Positions 1-7,948 are shown, counted from the stretch's first letter. The stretch is 23,592 nucleotides of DNA from an uncultured Eubacterium sp. (GCA_948759685.1 CAQBGY010000020.1:1-23592), one strand, 5' to 3'. Numbers and translations: made by a program. The notes: generated by a model not told the origin, from the sequence alone.

Positions 1-707
1 TCCTCTATTTCATTAAACATAAGTTTTCCATCATGAAAAATAAAATCAATTCCTCCATAATCAATGTCCATTGTATCTAATATATTGTATACAATGCCTT
101 TTTCTTCTCCTGACAAGATGTATTCTTCTGCACTTCCTCCCAGACTATAATTGCTTTTAAAACTTTCCTTTGACTGTCTGAGCATAGCAAGCACAATTTC
201 TCCCCCCATTACATATACTCTTAAATCTTTCCCCGGTTCATTGCAAACTCTCTGACAAATATATTTTTCACCATCTAATCGCCTGACTACCTTATCTTTT
301 TCAGTTTCATCATGCACCAGATAGACCTGATTTCCTCCATGCCCGTTTCTGCTCTTTATAACACATGGATATTCCTGTCCATCCTCTAATAATGTCATAA
401 ACTCTATCTTATTTTCCAAAAACTTATATGTAGATAATTTATCGTTTGCACATTTCGTAACAAAAGAATTATTGAGAACCTTAACTCCTTTTTGTTCAAG
501 CCTTTCTGCAATCTCAAAATTCCGGCTCCGGTTAATAACGAGATCAGGGACGTTCTCTTTTAACATTACCTCAATATTCGTATTGTCCAACAAAATAACT
601 TTTGTCAAAATATTCTCTTCTTCCATCCTGTTTGTGATAATATCCACAAACCTTCTGTTTTTTTTGAAATCTTCCATATAATACAGAACCCAGCATTCCT
701 GTTTCAT
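1..707 (-). CDS. RimK-like ATP-grasp ligase, C-terminus cut by window edge
   Basis: Translating the minus strand from ATG at 707 gives 235 codons open to the left edge, with no stop in the window, so the C-terminus is missing. The start MKQECWVLYY has a GGAG 6 bases upstream; an ATG one codon earlier (710) is also possible. Visible ATP-grasp features are a lysine strand (CVIKSRNGHGGNQVYLV), a second strand pair (DLRVYVMGGEIVLAM) and a metal-binding end (YGGIDFIFHDG then LMFNEIE), in the order expected of the RimK/LysX-type fold. Such enzymes join a carboxylate to an amine through an acyl-phosphate. The gene lies 47 bp downstream of a second ATP-grasp gene on the same strand and resembles it along its length, so the two look like diverged duplicates in one operon. 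The substrate cannot be told from sequence. Confidence 0.85.
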   Translation of the reverse strand, partial: MKQECWVLYYMEDFKKNRRFVDIITNRMEEENILTKVILLDNTNIEVMLKENVPDLVINRSRNFEIAERLEQKGVKVLNNSFVTKCANDKLSTYKFLENKIEFMTLLEDGQEYPCVIKSRNGHGGNQVYLVHDETEKDKVVRRLDGEKYICQRVCNEPGKDLRVYVMGGEIVLAMLRQSKESFKSNYSLGGSAEEYILSGEEKGIVYNILDTMDIDYGGIDFIFHDGKLMFNEIE

Positions 708-754
708 CATCTTCTCCATGCTCCATTTGTCTTACCGAAATATGACAGAATCTT

Positions 755-1633
755 CTATACTAAAAGCCTTCCTTTTATATATCTCATAATATGTTCCGCA
801 ACATTTACCCCGGTACAGTCAAATATATTCTTAAAATGAGCATTAGAGTTCACCTCACATAATATCGGTTCATCGTCTTTACCAAACATAATATCAACAC
901 CTGCGAAATCCAAGCCTAATTCTCTGCAGACTGCTGCTGCCATGTCTGCCTGCTCTTTTGTCGGAGTATACTTTTTCATCTTTCCGCCATTTGTCACATT
1001 TGCCCTGAAGTCATTGTCATTTCTCCGCTCCATTGCTGTTACAATCTGGTCTCCAACTACATGTATACGCACATCCCTGCCTTTTGAGCTTTCAATATAT
1101 TCCTGCATAATAAACTCATCATGACCGATTGACTTTATCTTTTCCACTGCGTCATAATAATTTTCCACCAGATAGACCTGTTCACCAAAAGAACCTTTGT
1201 TTTCCTTAATTATCATAGGATAGCCAAGACTTTTCTGAACCTGTAAAACAAAAGTGTAATCCTGATATTCTTTATCAAAAGTCATCGGAGCTATAAAAGT
1301 TTTTGGCATTTCTATATCTTTATTCTTTAATTTGATAAATGTGAGTGCTTTATCATCACATGCTTCAATACCTTCTGCACTGTTAAATACTTTAAAACCC
1401 TCCCGTTCTAAAAGTCTGGCTAATTTTACATCTTTATCCCACAACAACACAAAATCCGGTCTGGATGCCCAGTCAGTCTCCTGTGGATTTGCCGGAAGAA
1501 TTGAATCCAACTGGTCATTGGGTATTTTTCTTAATTTCATTCCCTCTTTTTCTGCCGCATCAATCAGCCAGCGGTATATCTCCTCGAATTTTTCACTTTT
1601 TAAATATCCATTTACAACTAACCAGCCTTGCAT
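755..1633 (-). CDS. RimK-like ATP-grasp ligase
   Basis: A 292-residue protein with a complete ATP-grasp fold. The N-terminal third (MQGWLVVNGYL to about residue 85) is the pre-ATP-grasp domain. The central lysine strand is YPMIIKENKGSFGEQVYLV, followed by FIMQEYIESSKGRDVRIHVVG, and the magnesium-binding end is LDFAGVDIMFG with CEVNSNAHFKNI. These are the RimK-family alpha-L-glutamate-ligase-type signatures: ATP activates a carboxylate as an acyl-phosphate and an amine attacks. The length matches RimK (about 300). The start has GGGAG 7 bases upstream. It is the first gene of a minus-strand operon, followed after 47 bp by a shorter-spaced paralogue. No peptide or carrier-protein substrate gene is visible nearby, so a ribosomal-protein, peptide-tailing or cofactor role remains open. 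Confidence 0.88.
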   Translation of the reverse strand: MQGWLVVNGYLKSEKFEEIYRWLIDAAEKEGMKLRKIPNDQLDSILPANPQETDWASRPDFVLLWDKDVKLARLLEREGFKVFNSAEGIEACDDKALTFIKLKNKDIEMPKTFIAPMTFDKEYQDYTFVLQVQKSLGYPMIIKENKGSFGEQVYLVENYYDAVEKIKSIGHDEFIMQEYIESSKGRDVRIHVVGDQIVTAMERRNDNDFRANVTNGGKMKKYTPTKEQADMAAAVCRELGLDFAGVDIMFGKDDEPILCEVNSNAHFKNIFDCTGVNVAEHIMRYIKGRLLV

Positions 1634-1685
1634 CCAAACACTCCCATCTTCTATTTCTATATCAACATTTTCCCATTACAGCAAA

Positions 1686-1717
1686 GAACGGTTAGGGCCC
1701 CCTTGCCTTAACCGTTC
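1686..1717 (-). promoter_or_regulatory. Leader hairpin of the ATP-grasp operon
   Basis: Arms 1686-1696 and 1706-1717 (GAACGGTTA and TAACCGTTC, one bulged base, then GG/CC) enclose a G/C-rich loop. The hairpin lies in the predicted 5' UTR of the minus-strand ATP-grasp operon. No T-run follows on the minus strand, so it is not an obvious terminator. Function unknown. Confidence 0.5.
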
Positions 1718-1742
1718 CGGACTGAAAAATATGTTAGTATAC

Positions 1743-1768
1743 TTATAAGTCTTAGGAGAGACTTATAA
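1743..1768. repeat. Perfect 10-bp inverted repeat near the transcription start
   Basis: TTATAAGTCT (1743-1752), a 6-base spacer, then AGACTTATAA (1759-1768). It begins about 14 bases downstream of the predicted start of the ATP-grasp transcript, so it could be a repressor operator or a 5'-end RNA hairpin. Confidence 0.55.
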
Positions 1769-1788
1769 ATATTTGGTACTACCTCTCT

Positions 1789-1816
1789 ATTATAGCAAAT
1801 TCTTTTTATTATTCAA
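1789..1816 (-). promoter_or_regulatory. Sigma-70-type promoter for the ATP-grasp operon
   Basis: On the minus strand, -35 TTGAAT (1816-1811), a 16-base spacer and a consensus -10 TATAAT (1794-1789). It predicts a start near 1782 and a leader of about 149 nt. Confidence 0.7.
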
Positions 1817-1897
1817 TATCCTTTTCTTCTTTTTACCTTTTCCTAATCGACATTTTATGATACTATGATTAATAAGTATTTTGCAGGAGGTTATAAA

Positions 1898-2542
1898 ATG
1901 AGTAACGAAACAAAAAAGAAAGATAATAATATGCTGTATATTGCAGTTTTTACAGCAGTCATCATAATTGCAGTAATTGTAATTGCAATTTTCAAATTTA
2001 GTGGTAACGACAATGATGTACAAAACAACAACCAGAAGGCAACACCTGTACCTGTGTCGGTTATTGCAACTGAAGGTTCACAAAATGAAACAATCAAGAA
2101 AAATATTAAAAGCATAAGAGATGTAAAATTCGGAAAATCCCACAAGGCCATTCAGAAAGCCGAAAAAAATATGAATGATACCTTAGACGGAAACTATGTT
2201 GCTGCTCCTGATGGAACTGCTGCTTATTTAACTTATCGGTTTAATGGTAAAAAGGTTCCTGAATTTTTTGGAACAAAGGTAGTACCAACAGACAACAACG
2301 CACTTTTAGAATATGTTTTTGATAAAGATGATAAAATGTACGAAATTCGATTACAGTACGGAAAATTATCTAAGGAAATTTATGAATCTATCGTATCAAA
2401 CATCTCATCAACATATGATAAATCAACATATTCAAGAACATTTTCCCACGGTTCTATCGAAACCTGGTGGAAATCAAAAAATGTTACACTTACTGCATAT
2501 TATCAGGAAACAGGCGTAAGTGTATATATACGGAAAAATTAA
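1898..2542 (+). CDS. Membrane-anchored protein of unknown function
   Basis: I do not recognise a family. The start MSNETKKKDNN is chosen over an in-frame upstream ATG at 1865 because AGGAGG lies 7 bases before it. The 214-residue product has a short charged N-terminus, one long hydrophobic helix (about residues 12-33, LYIAVFTAVIIIAVIVIAIF) and a roughly 180-residue polar C-terminal part, predicted outside the cell by the positive-inside rule. There is no lipobox. The extracellular part holds an aromatic, beta-rich stretch (YLTYRFNGKKVPEFFG, EIRLQYGKL, TWWKSKNVTLTAYYQ) that could be a small globular domain. It is a single-gene unit: a strong terminator follows directly, and the upstream ATP-grasp genes run the other way. 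Confidence 0.8.
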   Translation: MSNETKKKDNNMLYIAVFTAVIIIAVIVIAIFKFSGNDNDVQNNNQKATPVPVSVIATEGSQNETIKKNIKSIRDVKFGKSHKAIQKAEKNMNDTLDGNYVAAPDGTAAYLTYRFNGKKVPEFFGTKVVPTDNNALLEYVFDKDDKMYEIRLQYGKLSKEIYESIVSNISSTYDKSTYSRTFSHGSIETWWKSKNVTLTAYYQETGVSVYIRKN

Positions 2543-2556
2543 TTAATTTAAAAAGC

Positions 2557-2587
2557 AAACTGTCGTGTTACACACGGCAGTTTTTTT
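2557..2587 (+). terminator. Rho-independent terminator
   Basis: A 12-bp stem (2557-2568 with 2572-2583, one G-U pair) closes a 3-base loop and runs into seven T residues. It starts 14 bp after the stop of the membrane-anchored gene. Confidence 0.9.
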
Positions 2588-2667
2588 CTTGAAATGATTG
2601 CTAATTTATTATTTTATGATAAAACTATAAATATAACTTTATTCATCGTTTCATACAAGGAGGCAGC

Positions 2668-4566
2668 ATGTCGTTTAATGATTATATACAGGCAGCAAAA
2701 TTAGGTAAAAAAGATTATCAGTCCAAACTAATGCAAGGAAAAAGCCCAACATTAGAAGTTTTAGATGATATTTTACACACTAAAAAAAATTATCATGAAG
2801 TTTCTCTAGGGCTTGTAGAAATTCCTCTGGAGCAGATTGTCGGAACGAAAACAACCGGCAGAAGCAATTCTTTTTCAAGTAATTTTATGCCTATCTTAGA
2901 TTCAGATTCTGAATTTGCAACAAAATGGATTCATCTATGTATCAGCCAGCAGGAAGAAGGCATTAAAGACCCGATTAAAGCTTATGAATATATGAACAAA
3001 TTTTATGTTCTTGAAGGTAATAAGCGTGTAAGTGTACTGAAATACTTTGACGCTGTTTCTATCGTTGGCGAAGTTATTCGTATCCTTCCCAAAAAGACAG
3101 ATGATTTAGATATTAAAATATATTATGAATATGTGGATTTTTACGAATTATCTAAGATTAATTATCTCTATTTTTCTAAATCAGGATGCTTTGAAAAACT
3201 TCAGACTCTGGTTGGAAAAAATGCAGATGAGAAATGGTCTTCTGATGATAAAATGAATTTCCGCTCCCTGTTTCAAAGTTTTAAAACAGAATACACAAAC
3301 CTTGGCGGTGATTCTTTAAAACATATTACCTGCGGAGATGCATTTCTTGCATTTGTTGAACTATATGGATATAACGAACTTTTAACCAAAGACAGCAGCG
3401 AATTAAATGAACTAATTTCATTGAATTATAAAGAGTTTGAATTAATGTCTGAAAACGAAGTCGAACTCCGCTTAACAGCCTCAACCAAAAAGGCTTCTGT
3501 GTTAAGTAAACTTCTTCCAACCAATAATCGTACATTAAAAGCAGCTTTTATCTACGAAAAGACTTCTGCTTCATCGTCCTGGACATATTCTCATGAATTG
3601 GGAAGACTTCATATCGAAGAGGCTTTTCCGGAAGAAGTTTCTACAACCTTTTATGATAATGTTAATGCTTTTAATATCGACGAGACTATAGAAGATGCTA
3701 TTGATGATGACTGCGATGTGATTTTTACAACATCGCCAACATTCTCTCAGGCAAGCCTTAAAGCTGCAATTGCACATCCCAAAACAACCATTTTGAATTG
3801 TTCGCTGCATGATCCACACAGTTCCATGAGAACTTACTATTCCAGAATGCATGAAGCAAAATTCATTATGGGAGCTGTAGCCGGTGCCATGACAGAAAAC
3901 AATGTTATCGGATATATTGCTGATTACCCAATTTATGGCACAATTGCAAATATTAATGCTTTCGCATTAGGTGTAAAGATGACAAATCCCAGAGCAAACA
4001 TTCATTTGATGTGGAGTTGTCTGAAAGATTTAGATATAGAAGAGCAGTTAAAAAAGGTTCATCCGGATATTGTCTCAGATAAAAACCTCTCAGTCCCGGA
4101 AGCGGGAACAAGGTACTACGGTTTATATAAAGTTTTTGCTGATGGCATCTGGAATCTTGCAATTCCGGTATATCATTGGGGACGGTTTTATGAACAACTG
4201 ATACGTGCCATATTGGATGGAACTTGGAAATCTGACGACACAAAAAGTGCCAAAGCAATTAATTACTGGTGGGGAATGGCAGAAAATGCAATTGATATTA
4301 TTTCTTCTCCCTGGCTGCCGGAAGGTACGAAAAGACTAATAGAACTCCTTGCAAAAACAATACGTTCAGGTGATTTTAATCCGTTTTCCGGTGTGATTTA
4401 CTCTCAGGATAAAACAATTCGAAATGGAGAAAATCAGACATTATCCCCTGACGATATTATTACTATGGATTGGCTGTCCGACAATATTATTGGTGAAATT
4501 CCGGTCATTGATGAGCTGGAAGAAAATGCAAAGCCTGTAGCAATTCAACAGGGATTAAATAAGTAA
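2668..4566 (+). CDS. Cytoplasmic ParB-like/BMP-like fusion protein
   Basis: A 632-residue protein in two parts. Residues about 25-145 look ParB/sulfiredoxin-like: a PLEQIVGT strand, helices, and an EGNKRVSVLKYF box at 116-127, which corresponds to the E-x-x-R box of ParB-like domains. From about residue 290 (LKAAFIYEK) it resembles BMP/PnrA-type periplasmic-binding proteins: CDVIFTTSP, SLKAAIAHPKTTILNCS, a conserved FIMGAVAGAMTENNVIGYIADYP stretch, and NINAFALGVKMTNPRANIHLMW. BMP proteins are normally secreted lipoproteins that bind nucleosides. This one has no signal peptide or lipobox, so it should act in the cytoplasm, perhaps as a sensor; that is inference. AAGGAGG lies 4 bases before the ATG. 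A metallophosphoesterase starts 13 bp downstream, so the two are probably co-transcribed. No permease or ATPase genes accompany it. Confidence 0.85.
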   Translation: MSFNDYIQAAKLGKKDYQSKLMQGKSPTLEVLDDILHTKKNYHEVSLGLVEIPLEQIVGTKTTGRSNSFSSNFMPILDSDSEFATKWIHLCISQQEEGIKDPIKAYEYMNKFYVLEGNKRVSVLKYFDAVSIVGEVIRILPKKTDDLDIKIYYEYVDFYELSKINYLYFSKSGCFEKLQTLVGKNADEKWSSDDKMNFRSLFQSFKTEYTNLGGDSLKHITCGDAFLAFVELYGYNELLTKDSSELNELISLNYKEFELMSENEVELRLTASTKKASVLSKLLPTNNRTLKAAFIYEKTSASSSWTYSHELGRLHIEEAFPEEVSTTFYDNVNAFNIDETIEDAIDDDCDVIFTTSPTFSQASLKAAIAHPKTTILNCSLHDPHSSMRTYYSRMHEAKFIMGAVAGAMTENNVIGYIADYPIYGTIANINAFALGVKMTNPRANIHLMWSCLKDLDIEEQLKKVHPDIVSDKNLSVPEAGTRYYGLYKVFADGIWNLAIPVYHWGRFYEQLIRAILDGTWKSDDTKSAKAINYWWGMAENAIDIISSPWLPEGTKRLIELLAKTIRSGDFNPFSGVIYSQDKTIRNGENQTLSPDDIITMDWLSDNIIGEIPVIDELEENAKPVAIQQGLNK

Positions 4567-4579
4567 AGGAACTTGATTT

Positions 4580-5185
4580 ATGAAAATATTATTCGTTTCA
4601 GATGAAGAATCTTCATACTACTGGGATCATTATTCTCCTGACCAGTTTAAAGATATTGATTTAATTATCTCATGTGGCGATTTAAAACCACAATATTTAT
4701 CATTCTTAGTAACTTTATCCCACGTTCCTGTACTGTATGTACACGGAAACCATGATGAGCGGTACATTACATCTCCACCCGAAGGATGTATCTGCATTGA
4801 TGATAATTTATTTGTATATAAGGGAATCCGCATTATGGGACTGGGCGGGTCTATGAGATACCGTCCGGGACATTTTCAATACACTGAAAAACAGATGCGA
4901 AAAAGATATCGGCGGCTCCGCCATAAAATATTTTTGAAAAAAGGGATTGACATTCTTGTAACACATTCTCCTGCAAAGGGACTGAACGATGGCACGGATT
5001 TACCTCATCAGGGCTTTTCCGTATTTCGGGATATTATGCAAAAACATAAACCGAAATACTTTGTCCATGGGCATGTGCATAAATCTTATGGACATAAATT
5101 CAAAAGATTTGACACTTTCGAAGAAACCACAGTTGTAAATGCCTGCGAACGCTGCATTGTGGAATATAATTTTGAATGTCAGTAA
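4580..5185 (+). CDS. Calcineurin-like metallophosphoesterase
   Basis: A 201-residue single-domain phosphoesterase. Metal-ligand blocks are visible in order: SDEES (D8), CGDL (D34), GNHDE (N57, H58), THSPAKG (H129) and GHVH (H165, H167). The first block normally reads D-x-H; here it is D-E-E, so one usual histidine ligand is replaced, an observed departure from the textbook motif whose effect is unknown. The family hydrolyses phosphomono- or diesters, and the true substrate cannot be read from sequence. No membrane segment or signal peptide is present. The start has AAGGA 9 bases upstream. The 13-bp gap after the BMP-like gene and a shared terminator downstream suggest one transcript. Confidence 0.9.
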   Translation: MKILFVSDEESSYYWDHYSPDQFKDIDLIISCGDLKPQYLSFLVTLSHVPVLYVHGNHDERYITSPPEGCICIDDNLFVYKGIRIMGLGGSMRYRPGHFQYTEKQMRKRYRRLRHKIFLKKGIDILVTHSPAKGLNDGTDLPHQGFSVFRDIMQKHKPKYFVHGHVHKSYGHKFKRFDTFEETTVVNACERCIVEYNFECQ

Positions 5186-5193
5186 AGAAAAAA

Positions 5194-5267
5194 TGAACGA
5201 TTGTTATAAATTTTTTTAACTATAGACCATAACTGTTAAAATTTTATAACAATCGTTCACTTTTTTT
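5194..5267. terminator. Long bidirectional terminator hairpin
   Basis: Arms 5194-5220 and 5235-5259 are inverted copies that differ only in the length of a T-run (stem about 25 bp, loop about 14). A T-tract follows on the plus strand (5261-5267), and an A-run on the left arm (5187-5193) gives a T-tract on the minus strand. It sits between convergent genes ending at 5185 and 5279, so it can stop both. Confidence 0.88.
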
Positions 5268-5278
5268 CCTTATATCGT

Positions 5279-6388
5279 TTATTTTATAGACACCCACATC
5301 GCCGGACGAATATAGATATTTTTGTTACTTACTTCATATCCATAATCCATAACTTCTCCATACGACACGTACTGTGCTGTATTCTGACTGTTTCCTGGAT
5401 TAATTAACCACCAGTCTCTCAAATAATTATCCAATATTTTTTTGTACTCCTGTGCCTGCTTGTCATTCAGCAAAAACAACTTGTCTGTTGTCTTTCTTCC
5501 GCCTTTTGTTCTATACTGTTCATTATCCGGTACGACAATATTTGTTTGTAATATCTTATCTTTCATCTGCTGACAAAATGTCTTATCTAAAAAGTCTGAA
5601 TTTAAATAATCTCTGAGAGTACTTTCTTCCCAGGTAATATTTTCATTCGTCTCATGATACGGATAACCATTTATTGGCTCAGATTTTACAAGCAGTACTT
5701 TATCTGCTTCTTTTTCTACCATAAGCCATTTATACTCTCCAAATAATACACTTGTTCCAATTTCTGAGTTCTTTATATTATCGATTTCTAATTCTGTAAG
5801 TAATGACTTACTTTCTTTATAATCATCCAAAGCTCTGAATGCATCTTTTGCATCTGTGTATTGGTTATTTTCTTTTGACTGGACTGCAAATTCATATCTG
5901 CTCTCCTGACTTCTGTCAGCACTGTCTTTATAGTCTTTTAAATTATGAAACATTTTATATGATTTCTCATAATTTTCTATTTTTTCATAAAAATCTGCTC
6001 TTGCATAACGTCCCGGTTTTGTTTTAAGATAAACAGCCCCTCCGATACCTGCAATGATAAGAACTAAAATCAACGAAAGAATAACTTTTCTTAAAATACC
6101 TTTACTCTCTTCTTTTTCAGCTTCAGCTTTTTCTCTCTGCTGCTTTTCTTTTTCATTTTTTTCTTTGATTTGCTCTTTATATTTATTTGCCTGTTCTTTT
6201 GCTTCCTTGTACAGTGTTTCTGAGTCTTTATAGTCTCCTAAACTTTCATATATCTTTGCGATACTATCATATATTTCTGCTTTTTCTTTATCTCTCATAA
6301 GACATGGCGTTGCATCTGTTAATTTTTTTGCTTCTAAATATCTTTCTTCATCTGTTTTTGCAACAGTCTTTGTCTTTTTCTCTGCCAT
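5279..6388 (-). CDS. Single-TM protein with TPR-like repeats and a DUF6273-like domain
   Basis: The start MAEKKTKTV (6388) is preferred over an in-frame ATG 12 codons earlier because GGAGG lies 5 bases before it. This gives 369 residues. Residues 10-70 and about 128-205 hold TPR-like helices with the recurring Y-K-D/E-S signature (GDYKDSETLY, KDYKDSADRS, DDYKESKSLL). A charged coiled stretch (70-96) leads into one transmembrane helix (about 100-121). The C-terminal part (about 213-369) matches DUF6273 in its landmarks: LFGEYKWLMVE, ITWEESTLRDYLNSDFL, DKLFLLNDKQAQEY, DWWLINPG and a final IYIRPAMWV. That domain is common in Firmicute surface proteins; its function is not established. By the positive-inside rule the C-terminal domain is probably extracellular. 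The gene has its own promoter (6416-6443). Confidence 0.85.
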   Translation of the reverse strand: MAEKKTKTVAKTDEERYLEAKKLTDATPCLMRDKEKAEIYDSIAKIYESLGDYKDSETLYKEAKEQANKYKEQIKEKNEKEKQQREKAEAEKEESKGILRKVILSLILVLIIAGIGGAVYLKTKPGRYARADFYEKIENYEKSYKMFHNLKDYKDSADRSQESRYEFAVQSKENNQYTDAKDAFRALDDYKESKSLLTELEIDNIKNSEIGTSVLFGEYKWLMVEKEADKVLLVKSEPINGYPYHETNENITWEESTLRDYLNSDFLDKTFCQQMKDKILQTNIVVPDNEQYRTKGGRKTTDKLFLLNDKQAQEYKKILDNYLRDWWLINPGNSQNTAQYVSYGEVMDYGYEVSNKNIYIRPAMWVSIK

Positions 6389-6415
6389 AAGCACCTCCAC
6401 TGTTTGTTGATTATT

Positions 6416-6443
6416 ATTATACACAGTTTAGTGATTTTTTCAA
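6416..6443 (-). promoter_or_regulatory. Promoter of the TPR/DUF6273-like gene
   Basis: On the minus strand, -35 TTGAAA (6443-6438), a 16-base spacer and -10 TATAAT (6421-6416), placed 28 bp before the chosen start at 6388. Confidence 0.75.
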
Positions 6444-6496
6444 TGTGAAAGAGATTGGTTACCTTTCTGATATGAACAAGCAGACAATTAATTTCT

Positions 6497-7339
6497 TTAA
6501 CCCCTTACCGTTTTGTATTCATTCTTATTTTTTTCTATCAAATATTGATATCTTCGCATTTGTTGAAATATAATTTCTTTGACACGGTCCTTTGTATCCT
6601 GATCATAAATTAATATACTGTCTACTATGTCTTCAACATCTTTTTTAGTAAAATAATATTTCAAATTATCTCCATATAACAATTCTGATATTTCTAGTTG
6701 TTCTTCAAAGCTGTCACAAATACTTTTTGCTTTAACTTCATTTATCATTGATATTATTTCTCCATTAATTGGATAATCCATTACTGTATCTGATAACAAA
6801 CCTGCTCCATTGTCAAATATTGGACAATAATTATATTGCCCCACTCCGTTCATTAACACAGCTATATTATGCATATGTCGATCCTCATTTAGAAAAAATG
6901 CGTCTATTGTAAATAATTTATTAATGTATTTTCCAAATTCAGTAAGCCCTGTTATTTTTTCTATTTGGGTTACTAAAAATTCAAGTCTATTCCTATAATC
7001 TGAAATCTTATATATCGATTGATACAAACTTTCGTTATAAACCATCTTGAAAAGTCGCTCTAATGTTATTATCTGCCAATCATCTTTTATAAAACTTTTA
7101 CTTTTTACCCCTTTATATATATTGCTTTTATATTTAATTTCTTCTAAATCATATAGTACAAATTCGTTTTCCTTTAGTGTCGAATATTGTAGCAAATGAG
7201 AGATTACATATTCAGCCAATCCTTCATACCCTGTATAATCGGCCTTGTACCATATATTGTCTTTCTGCCACTTAAGTTGGTTTCCTTTTGATGATTGACG
7301 TTCATTTTTCTTAATGTTTTGTTCAAATAGTTTTACCAT
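6497..7339 (-). CDS. HipT/HipA-like serine/threonine kinase toxin
   Basis: A 280-residue compact kinase. It starts directly with a Ser/Gly-rich loop (RQSSKGNQLKW, 14-24) and a likely ATP-binding lysine (WYKADYTGYEGLAEY, K32). The HipA catalytic block is clear: FFLNEDRHMHNIAVL, with D153 as the proposed catalytic base and N158 as metal ligand, then CPIFDNGAG with D176 as the second metal ligand. HipA kinases act on glutamyl- or other aminoacyl-tRNA synthetases; this target is unknown. The N-terminal subdomain found in full-length HipA (about 440 residues) is absent here but seems fused to the upstream HTH protein, as in HipBST-type systems. It starts 2 bp after the antitoxin stop, and its ribosome site (GAGAGG) overlaps the antitoxin's last codons, so translation is probably coupled. 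No terminator is obvious downstream. Confidence 0.88.
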   Translation of the reverse strand: MVKLFEQNIKKNERQSSKGNQLKWQKDNIWYKADYTGYEGLAEYVISHLLQYSTLKENEFVLYDLEEIKYKSNIYKGVKSKSFIKDDWQIITLERLFKMVYNESLYQSIYKISDYRNRLEFLVTQIEKITGLTEFGKYINKLFTIDAFFLNEDRHMHNIAVLMNGVGQYNYCPIFDNGAGLLSDTVMDYPINGEIISMINEVKAKSICDSFEEQLEISELLYGDNLKYYFTKKDVEDIVDSILIYDQDTKDRVKEIIFQQMRRYQYLIEKNKNEYKTVRG

Positions 7340-7341
7340 TA

Positions 7342-7890
7342 TTACCTCTCAATTCGAATCCAAAAATCGTCTTCTGCCATTTTTCCATTTGTTTTTTCAA
7401 TAATCATAAATGGATCATAAAAGGGCAAATCCAAATCTTTTAATATTAATTTCAATTTATCTCGTGTTTCAGGAAATGTTCTGGACTTCAAAAAATCTAT
7501 ATACTCCTCATATGTTGGATTAAGTACATTTCCAAATGCTCTAAACATCACCTGTTTTGTATAATTGAAAATTTGGACTTGTCTGTTGTTATCATCAACA
7601 TCGATAATTGTACATATTTTTTCCTTATACATATAGTATAATCTCAATGGAAACTTTTTAGGCGGAATAAAAAAACTGTCAATATATTCCGGGTGTTCAT
7701 CCAATATTTGCAAAAGCAATACAACTGGTCCTGTTATTTTGCTTTTACCTGTTTCCCATCTTTCAATTGTTGGTTTTGACACCCCGATAAAACTAGCAAA
7801 CTCTTTTTGTGTAAGATTTACTTTTTTTCTTACTCTTTTAACAACATCCGCTGTAATATAATCTAAAACTGCATATTTTTTATTTCCCAT
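7342..7890 (-). CDS. HTH antitoxin with a fused HipS-like domain
   Basis: A 182-residue protein starting at MGNKKYAVLDY (7890), where AGAGGTG lies 7 bases upstream; an in-frame extension to 7977 lacks a ribosome site and would cover the operators. Residues about 15-65 form an XRE/Cro-type helix-turn-helix (NLTQKEFASFIGVSKPTIERWETGKS). Residues about 80-182 do not look like a DNA-binding tail. They resemble HipS, the N-terminal subdomain 1 of HipA: a short beta-rich start (LRLYYMYKEKICTIIDVD), then FLKSRTFPETRDKLKLILKDL, YDPFMIIEKTNGK and EDDFWIRI. The reading is HipB plus HipS in one chain, partnering the HipT-like kinase encoded 2 bp downstream. It probably neutralises the kinase and represses its own promoter through the palindromes at 7915-7933 and 7951-7963. 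Function is inferred from domain and context. Confidence 0.82.
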   Translation of the reverse strand: MGNKKYAVLDYITADVVKRVRKKVNLTQKEFASFIGVSKPTIERWETGKSKITGPVVLLLQILDEHPEYIDSFFIPPKKFPLRLYYMYKEKICTIIDVDDNNRQVQIFNYTKQVMFRAFGNVLNPTYEEYIDFLKSRTFPETRDKLKLILKDLDLPFYDPFMIIEKTNGKMAEDDFWIRIER

Positions 7891-7914
7891 TATAATCACC
7901 TCTTTTTTATATTG

Positions 7915-7933
7915 AACCATTATTTTAATGGTT
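7915..7933. promoter_or_regulatory. Palindromic operator 1 of the HipBS/HipT module
   Basis: AACCATTA, a TTT spacer and TAATGGTT form a perfect palindrome with 8-bp arms, 25 bp upstream of the antitoxin start. It is a likely binding site for the HTH protein. Confidence 0.7.
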
Positions 7934-7948
7934 TGTAAAGGAGTATTT

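Noticed and set aside
472..681. 69-residue plus-strand reading frame at the left end.
   Set aside because: Antisense to the truncated ATP-grasp gene, which shows clear family motifs in the other strand.
1332..1748. 138-residue plus-strand reading frame.
   Set aside because: It lies antisense to the ATP-grasp gene and its promoter leader, has low-complexity Ser-rich translation and no ribosome site.
1843..1869. Promoter for the membrane-anchored gene at 1898 (TCGACA and TATGAT).
   Set aside because: The spacer is only 11 bases, far from the usual 16-18, so I did not list it. A promoter must exist near here but I could not place it with confidence.
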